Position numbers and translations under genes: made by a program. From NCBI GenBank assembly GCA_945900935.1, contig CAMDKT010000034.1, forward strand, positions 1 to 18,603: 18,603 nucleotides of DNA. Reading direction: 5' to 3'. Positions 14,073 to 18,603 of this stretch are shown one piece after another. The notes beneath the pieces are model-generated. The model did no database searches. It saw nothing but the letters and a program-made list of their open reading frames with translations, and was not told the DNA's origin. The first letter of the stretch is position 1. The number at the start of each line of letters is the position of its first letter. The stretch comes from Candidatus Sulfopaludibacter sp. SbA3. GTDB taxonomy: Bacteria; Acidobacteriota; Terriglobia; Bryobacterales; Bryobacteraceae.

Positions 14073-14957
14073 ATGCCTCTCCTCCTCGAATCCAATTTGC
14101 CCGGCCTTGAACTCATCCGCCGGGGAAAAGTTCGCGACGTCTATGCCGTCGACTCGGACCGCCTCCTCATCGTCGCCACGGACCGCATCTCCGCCTTCGA
14201 TGTCATCCTCGGCAGCGGCATCCCCGATAAAGGCCGCGTCCTCACCCAAATCAGCCTCTTCTGGTTCCAATTCCTCTCCGGCGTTCCCAACCACTTAATT
14301 ACCGCCAACGTCGACGAATATCCGGAAAACCTCCGCCAATTTCGCGGCCAAATCGAAGGCCGCTCCATGCTTGTCCGCCGCGCCCGCATGATCGATATCG
14401 AATGCGTCGCCCGCGGCTATCTCTCCGGCTCCGGCTGGAAAGAATATCAGACCCACGGCGCTGTCTGCGGCATTTCCCTGCCCCCCGGCCTCCAGGAAAG
14501 CGACCGCCTCCCCTCACCCATCTTCACGCCCGCCACCAAAGCCCAGTCCGGCCACGACGAAAACATCTCTTTCGAAGAAGCCGCCAAGTCCATCGGAGCT
14601 AAACTTGCCGCCGAACTCCGCGATCAGACTCTGCGCATCTACGGCAGCGCCGCCGCCTACGCCGAAACCCGCGGCATCATCCTCGCCGACACCAAATTCG
14701 AGTTCGGCTTTGTCGACAACCAACTCGTCCTCGGAGACGAAATCCTCACCCCGGACTCCTCCCGCTTCTGGCCGCGCGCTTCTTACAAACCCGGCGGCGC
14801 TCAGCCAAGTTACGACAAACAGTTCGTCCGCGACTATCTGGAATCCATAACTTGGAACAAACAGCCGCCTGGACCCGTCCTACCCGCCGAAGTCATCGAA
14901 CATACCGCGAATAAGTACAAGGAAGCCTACCGCGTACTTACCGGTAAGTCATTGTGA
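14073..14957 (+). CDS. purC: SAICAR synthase (phosphoribosylaminoimidazole-succinocarboxamide synthase)
   Basis: A 294-residue enzyme of purine synthesis that joins CAIR and aspartate using ATP to make SAICAR. Motifs: RRGKVRDVYAVDSDRLL (17-32), ATDRISAFDV (35-44), ECVARGYLSGSGWKEY, the longer-form signature FTPATKAQSGHDENISF and LADTKFEFG. Its length matches the long (about 300-residue) PurC type rather than the short E. coli form of about 237. A strong AGGAGG (14061-14066) lies six bases before ATG 14073, the best ribosome site in the window. TAAAAT at 14055-14060 is a possible -10 but is too close to leave that site in the mRNA. Its stop overlaps the GTG of cvpA. Confidence 0.96.
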   Translation: MPLLLESNLPGLELIRRGKVRDVYAVDSDRLLIVATDRISAFDVILGSGIPDKGRVLTQISLFWFQFLSGVPNHLITANVDEYPENLRQFRGQIEGRSMLVRRARMIDIECVARGYLSGSGWKEYQTHGAVCGISLPPGLQESDRLPSPIFTPATKAQSGHDENISFEEAAKSIGAKLAAELRDQTLRIYGSAAAYAETRGIILADTKFEFGFVDNQLVLGDEILTPDSSRFWPRASYKPGGAQPSYDKQFVRDYLESITWNKQPPGPVLPAEVIEHTANKYKEAYRVLTGKSL

Positions 14958-15511
14958 CCTGGCTCGATATGATCCTCGCCGGAATCTTGATTGTCTCCAC
15001 CGCCGCCGGCTTCATGAAAGGCTTTTTCCGGCTCGGCATCGGGCTCGCGGCCACCGTCCTCGCCTTCCTCCTGGCCGGGTGGTTCTATGCCGATGCCGGT
15101 GCCTGGGCCATCCCCTACACCAGTTCCAAAGGCGTTGCCAATTTCGTCGGCTACCTCATCGTTTTTTTCAGCATCATCATCGCCGGCACCCTCCTCGGCC
15201 GCCTGATGGCCAAGCTCTTCAAGTGGATCGGCCTATCGTGGCTTGATCGAGCCGGCGGCGGCGCCCTCGGCCTCATTCGCGGCGGCCTCATCAGCATCGT
15301 CATCGTGATGATGATCTCCGCCTTCCTCCCCGGTGACCCGCCCCCCGCCATTCTTCAGTCCCGCCTGGCCCCCTATGTCCTCGACGGAGCCAACTTACTA
15401 TCACTGACTACCTCGCCGGAAATGAAACAGCAGTTCCGCCAGACCTACGAAAAAACCAAGAAAGCTTGGATTGACCCCGTTCGCGACAATTTCAAGAAGC
15501 TCGAACAATAA
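14954..15511 (+). CDS. cvpA: CvpA-family inner-membrane protein
   Basis: A 185-residue membrane protein with four predicted helices at about 5-22, 28-46, 62-82 and 105-124, followed by a soluble C-terminal tail. The N-terminus TWLDMILAGILIVSTAAGF and the pattern around GFMKGFFR are typical of CvpA (colicin V production) proteins. Start: GTG 14954 overlaps the purC stop (GTGA) and gives the standard xxWLD opening; ATG 14969 is a less likely alternative. CvpA is often linked to purine genes (purF in enterobacteria), and here it is coupled to purC. Its exact function is not settled. Confidence 0.88.
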   Translation: MTWLDMILAGILIVSTAAGFMKGFFRLGIGLAATVLAFLLAGWFYADAGAWAIPYTSSKGVANFVGYLIVFFSIIIAGTLLGRLMAKLFKWIGLSWLDRAGGGALGLIRGGLISIVIVMMISAFLPGDPPPAILQSRLAPYVLDGANLLSLTTSPEMKQQFRQTYEKTKKAWIDPVRDNFKKLEQ

Positions 15512-15517
15512 CAACGC

Positions 15518-16174
15518 ATGTACTTACTCATCTTTGACCTCGACGGTACTCTCGTCGACTCCAAACAAGACCTGATTGACTCCGTCAACGCCACCCGCGG
15601 CTTCATGAATCTCGCCCCCCTCCCCGGACCAACCGTCGCCCGCTACGTCGGCCGCGGTGCAATGGCCCTCATCCAAAGCGCCCTCGGCGACTCCGCCCCC
15701 GCCGCCGACGTGCAAAAGGCCCACGAATTCTTTATTCAATACTACGGCGAACACATGCTCGACAAAACCGTCCTTTACCCCGGTGTTCGCGAGTCGCTCG
15801 ACGTCCTGAAAGACAGCGGCCACACCCTCGCCGTTCTCACCAACAAACCTGTCCGTTTCTCCGAAAAAATGATGGAACGTCTCGGCCTCGGCAAACACTT
15901 CGTCCGTATCTACGGCGGCAACAGCTTCGAGCCCAAAAAGAAGCCCGACCCCGTTGGCATCCACGCCCTGCTCAGCGAAACCGGCCTCGCCAAAGAACGA
16001 ACGATCATGGTCGGCGATAGCTCCGTCGATATCCGCACCGCCCGCAACGCCGCCGTTCGCGCCTGCGGTGTAACATGGGGCTTCCAGCCGGAGACGTTCG
16101 TTGAAGAGCCGCCCGATTTCACCGTCGATCATCTCCGTCAGCTACACGAACGCATCCTCACCGAAACCCGGTAA
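15518..16174 (+). CDS. gph: HAD phosphatase, phosphoglycolate-phosphatase-like
   Basis: A 218-residue HAD hydrolase. Motif I is DLDGTLVDS (nucleophile D7, acid D9), motif II is VLTNKP (T108), motif III is KKKPDP (around K141) and motif IV is MVGDSSVD (D167, D171). A helical cap domain lies between motifs I and II (about 15-85). The overall pattern is that of Gph, which removes phosphate from 2-phosphoglycolate made during DNA repair or by oxygenation of RuBP, but other small phosphates are possible. It begins six bases after cvpA and ends six bases before the FAD oxidoreductase, so it is probably cotranscribed with both. Confidence 0.9.
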   Translation: MYLLIFDLDGTLVDSKQDLIDSVNATRGFMNLAPLPGPTVARYVGRGAMALIQSALGDSAPAADVQKAHEFFIQYYGEHMLDKTVLYPGVRESLDVLKDSGHTLAVLTNKPVRFSEKMMERLGLGKHFVRIYGGNSFEPKKKPDPVGIHALLSETGLAKERTIMVGDSSVDIRTARNAAVRACGVTWGFQPETFVEEPPDFTVDHLRQLHERILTETR

Positions 16175-16180
16175 ATCGAA

Positions 16181-18109
16181 ATGCTCCTCCTCGCCGCTTT
16201 CCTCACCACTTATTCTTTTGTCGATATTGAGGCGGTCCGCGCCACCGGAGCCCCTGCAAGCTTCGTAAGAACCGCCACAATCCCCGCCAATCCCGCCACA
16301 GAAAACTGCGAAATCCTCATCGCCGGCGCCGGCATGGGAGGCATCGGCGCAGCCCTCCGCGCCGCCGAACGCGGCCACCAAGTCTGTCTCACCGAAGAAG
16401 CGACATGGATCGGCGGCCAAGCCACCGCCGCCGGCGTCTCCGCCCTCGACGAAAACAAGTTCATCGAAATCACCGGCGGCACACGCCTCTACAACGAGTT
16501 CCGCCGCCGCATCCGCGACTATTACAAGCGCGCTTACAAACCGCTAAATGCCAGCACTAACTTCAACCCCGGCGGATGTTACGTTTCCAGCCTCTGTTTC
16601 GAGCCAAAAATCGGCGTCCAAGTCCTCGAGGAAATGCTGAAGGTCCACAAAAACATTCGCCTTTTCAGAAGAACCCGCGTCCTCGATCTCGAACGGACAA
16701 ACAACGCAATCACCGCCGCCCTCCTCTGGAACATCGACAAAAACCAGGCTCTCAGAATCATCCCCAAATTCGTCCTCGACTCCACCGAAATGGGCGACCT
16801 CCTCCCGCTCGCCAAAACCCCTTATACCGTCGGCGCGGAAGCAAAATCACTTACCGGCGAACCGCACGCCGCCCAAGCCGCCAACCCCGCCTGCGTCCAA
16901 AGCTTCACGTACCCCTTCATCATCGAACATCGCCCCGGCGAATCCCACACCATCGCCAAACCTGCCGATTTCGAAACAATCCGCGACCACCAGCCCTTCG
17001 GTTTCCTGTTGAATTACCCCGTCGAGAACGGTTGGCGCGGCCGCTTCGAATACACCATGTTCGGAGACGATCCGCCGATCCCCAATAACATGTCCCCCAA
17101 GCCATTCTTCCCTTGGCGTCGCGTCTTCAACGGCGCAGCCTACCCCGGCAAACACACCGACATGGCCCTTATGAACTGGCCCCGCCAGGACTATCACGAC
17201 GAGACCGTCCTCGACCGCACTCCCGAAGATACAGCCCGCGTTCTCCAAAACGCCAAAAAGGTCTCGATGGCTTTTTTATACTGGCTCCAAAATGATCAAA
17301 AAACGCCGGCTCTGAAACTCCGCCTGGATCAAATGGGCACCCCCGACGGCCTCGCCCAACTCCCCTACATCCGCGAGTCCCGCCGCATCCAGGCCCAAGG
17401 CATGGTCCGCGAGCAAGACATCGTCTTCGAAAACAGCCCCCGCGCCCGCGCCGTCAACTTCCCAGACTCCGTCGGCACCGGCTTCTACATGGTCGACATC
17501 CACCCCTGCGGCGCAAATGAAAAAGGCACCATGATGATGCCCAAACCCTTCCAAATTCCCATGTCCGCCCTCCGCCCCAAGGACCTCACAAACTTCCTGC
17601 CAGCCTCCAAAAATCTCGGCGTCACCCACCTCACCAACGGCGCGTATCGCCTCCACCCCATCGAATGGAACATCGGCGAAGCCGCCGCCGCCATGGCCAG
17701 CGCCCAACTCAAAGGCACAAACACAACCGAAGCCATCCAAACCGAACTAGCCAACGCCGGCGTTCAAATCTTCTGGTTCGACGACCTCCCCGAATCCCAC
17801 CCGGCCTTCGCCGCCATTCAAATAGCCGCCATCAAAGGCTGGTACCCCGCCCGCTACGACGATCTCCACGCCTCCCCCGATTCCCCTATCACCAGGAATG
17901 AAGCCGCCAAAGCCTTAGCCGCCAAGCACAACCTCCCCGGCGATCCCATCCAGTCGCTAACAGAAAAGAACTGGATGGCCGTCGATCACCGCAACTGGTT
18001 CCACGGCGATCTCCCCCTCTACTGGACCGATATTCGCATCAAAGACTTCGCCCCAAACAAATCCGGCCCCGTTACCAGGGCCGAATTTTTTACGCAACTC
18101 ATGCGGTAA
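16181..18109 (+). CDS. FAD-dependent oxidoreductase with C-terminal SLH-like repeats
   Basis: A 642-residue flavoprotein. The N-terminus MLLLAAFLTTYSF is a possible but weakly charged signal peptide. A Rossmann dinucleotide fold starts with ILIAGAGMGGIGAALRAAE (about 46-63) and ends with an acidic residue at 72-73 (LTEEATWIGGQ), as in FAD-binding oxidoreductases of the PF12831 kind. DSTEMGDLLPLA, LPYIRESRRI and the C-terminal THLTNGAYRLHPIEWNIGEAAAAMA also fit that family. From about 530 the chain changes: WFDDLPESHPAF, IKGWYP and SPITRNEAAKAL resemble an S-layer homology repeat, and WTDIRIKDFAP with GPVTRAEFF a second one. It may be an exported flavoenzyme bound to the cell surface. Substrate unknown. 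Last gene of the purC run. Confidence 0.85.
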   Translation: MLLLAAFLTTYSFVDIEAVRATGAPASFVRTATIPANPATENCEILIAGAGMGGIGAALRAAERGHQVCLTEEATWIGGQATAAGVSALDENKFIEITGGTRLYNEFRRRIRDYYKRAYKPLNASTNFNPGGCYVSSLCFEPKIGVQVLEEMLKVHKNIRLFRRTRVLDLERTNNAITAALLWNIDKNQALRIIPKFVLDSTEMGDLLPLAKTPYTVGAEAKSLTGEPHAAQAANPACVQSFTYPFIIEHRPGESHTIAKPADFETIRDHQPFGFLLNYPVENGWRGRFEYTMFGDDPPIPNNMSPKPFFPWRRVFNGAAYPGKHTDMALMNWPRQDYHDETVLDRTPEDTARVLQNAKKVSMAFLYWLQNDQKTPALKLRLDQMGTPDGLAQLPYIRESRRIQAQGMVREQDIVFENSPRARAVNFPDSVGTGFYMVDIHPCGANEKGTMMMPKPFQIPMSALRPKDLTNFLPASKNLGVTHLTNGAYRLHPIEWNIGEAAAAMASAQLKGTNTTEAIQTELANAGVQIFWFDDLPESHPAFAAIQIAAIKGWYPARYDDLHASPDSPITRNEAAKALAAKHNLPGDPIQSLTEKNWMAVDHRNWFHGDLPLYWTDIRIKDFAPNKSGPVTRAEFFTQLMR

Positions 18110-18110
18110 C

Positions 18111-18603
18111 TTACTTCTTCTCCGACCCTTCAATCACCGCCACGCCCTTCGGCGCGCCCTCATTCGCCCCTCCTAACATCGTCTTCGCTCCCGAACGCAA
18201 CAGCGCTGTTTCCCCGGGTCCCTGGAAGAAGTGATAGCCCGGCCGGTCTTTCCAAGCCAGCGGCCCGGCAAGGATCTTCTTGTTCTTCAGCACCGCGTTT
18301 TTGATCTTCGTCACCAACGCCTCATACTCCGGCTGCCCCTGTTTGAAACCAGAAAAGCTTCCCAAATCCGTACTCGCCACAAACACAACATCCACGCCGG
18401 GAATCGCCGCAATCTGATCGGCGATCTCAACGCCCGCCGGCGATTCGATCATCGCCACAATCATCATATTCGCGTTCGCCACTTGCCGATAATCGGCCCC
18501 CCACAATGCGCCGTACTGCCCTCCGCCGAGACTTCGTTTCCCCTTCGGCGGATAATTGGCGAACTTGATCTCGTTATGCACTTTCTCCAATGACTCGACC
18601 ATC
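18111..18603 (-). CDS. HpcH/HpaI-type aldolase, N-terminus beyond right edge
   Basis: The last 163 residues of an aldolase/citrate-lyase-family TIM barrel. The frame is open to the end of the window; the MVES at the edge is the internal PMVES-like motif of the family and not a start. Visible active-site features are GKRSLGG (Arg 23 of the visible part), the metal-binding Glu in MIESPAGVE (E53) and the metal-binding Asp in FVASTDLGSFSG (D79). Such enzymes cleave 2-keto-3-deoxy acids to pyruvate or glyoxylate plus an aldehyde. The C-terminal stretch GPLAWKDRPGYHFFQGPGE is less typical. It converges on the FAD oxidoreductase gene with only one base between the stops. Confidence 0.82.
   Translation of the reverse strand, partial: MVESLEKVHNEIKFANYPPKGKRSLGGGQYGALWGADYRQVANANMMIVAMIESPAGVEIADQIAAIPGVDVVFVASTDLGSFSGFKQGQPEYEALVTKIKNAVLKNKKILAGPLAWKDRPGYHFFQGPGETALLRSGAKTMLGGANEGAPKGVAVIEGSEKK

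Noticed and set aside
13662..14294. A single minus-strand protein of about 210 residues across the purC/amidohydrolase junction
   Set aside because: It overlaps both real genes in other frames. Only the middle part (13838..14018) has meaning, as a permease remnant.
1..18603. tRNA, rRNA, riboswitch, CRISPR or insertion-sequence features
   Set aside because: Scanning by eye found no cloverleaf, conserved rRNA stretch, regularly spaced repeats, transposase or terminal inverted repeats. Small RNAs cannot be excluded this way.

Overview
This window looks like chromosomal DNA from a high-GC soil bacterium, most likely an acidobacterium of the Solibacter/Bryobacter kind. This is an inference. It rests on the mix of secreted hydrolases, bicupins and amidohydrolases, and on a fossil of an acidobacterial-type orphan (MacB/ADOP-like) permease at 13838..14018. 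I see no rRNA, tRNA, CRISPR array, insertion sequence or phage gene.

Layout from left to right. (1) 1..506, minus strand: an AT-richer, unrecognised open frame that runs off the left edge. (2) 611..2685, minus: a Fur-family metal regulator translationally coupled to an FHA-GAF-SpoIIE (RsbU-type) phosphatase, followed by a strong hairpin. (3) 2733..5376, plus, divergent from fur: biotin carboxylase, a biotin-carrier protein and a DnaC-like AAA+ ATPase, tightly packed, with no carboxyltransferase in sight. (4) 5399..5896, minus: a DinB-fold metalloprotein. (5) 6016..10743, plus: an exported CocE/NonD-type hydrolase, a TIM-barrel isomerase/epimerase and an exported M14 zinc carboxypeptidase in one run. 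(6) 10721..13783, minus: amidohydrolase, YkgJ-type cysteine-cluster protein and bicupin, with gaps of about 25 bases. (7) 13784..14072: divergent intergenic region holding the permease fossil. (8) 14073..18109, plus: purC, cvpA, a phosphoglycolate-phosphatase-like HAD enzyme and a large FAD oxidoreductase with SLH-like repeats at its C-terminus. (9) 18111..18603, minus: the C-terminal part of an HpcH/HpaI-type aldolase cut by the right edge.

Most genes are housekeeping or scavenging functions: acyl-CoA carboxylation, purine synthesis, phosphoglycolate salvage, and peptide or ester breakdown outside the cytoplasm. Two things stand out at the scale of the whole window. The plus strand is G-rich left of about 5.9 kb and C-rich right of it, largely whichever strand the genes are on. 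Several gene starts carry a (TG)CTANNNT box only 9-10 bases before ATG, which suggests promoters that make very short or leaderless mRNAs.
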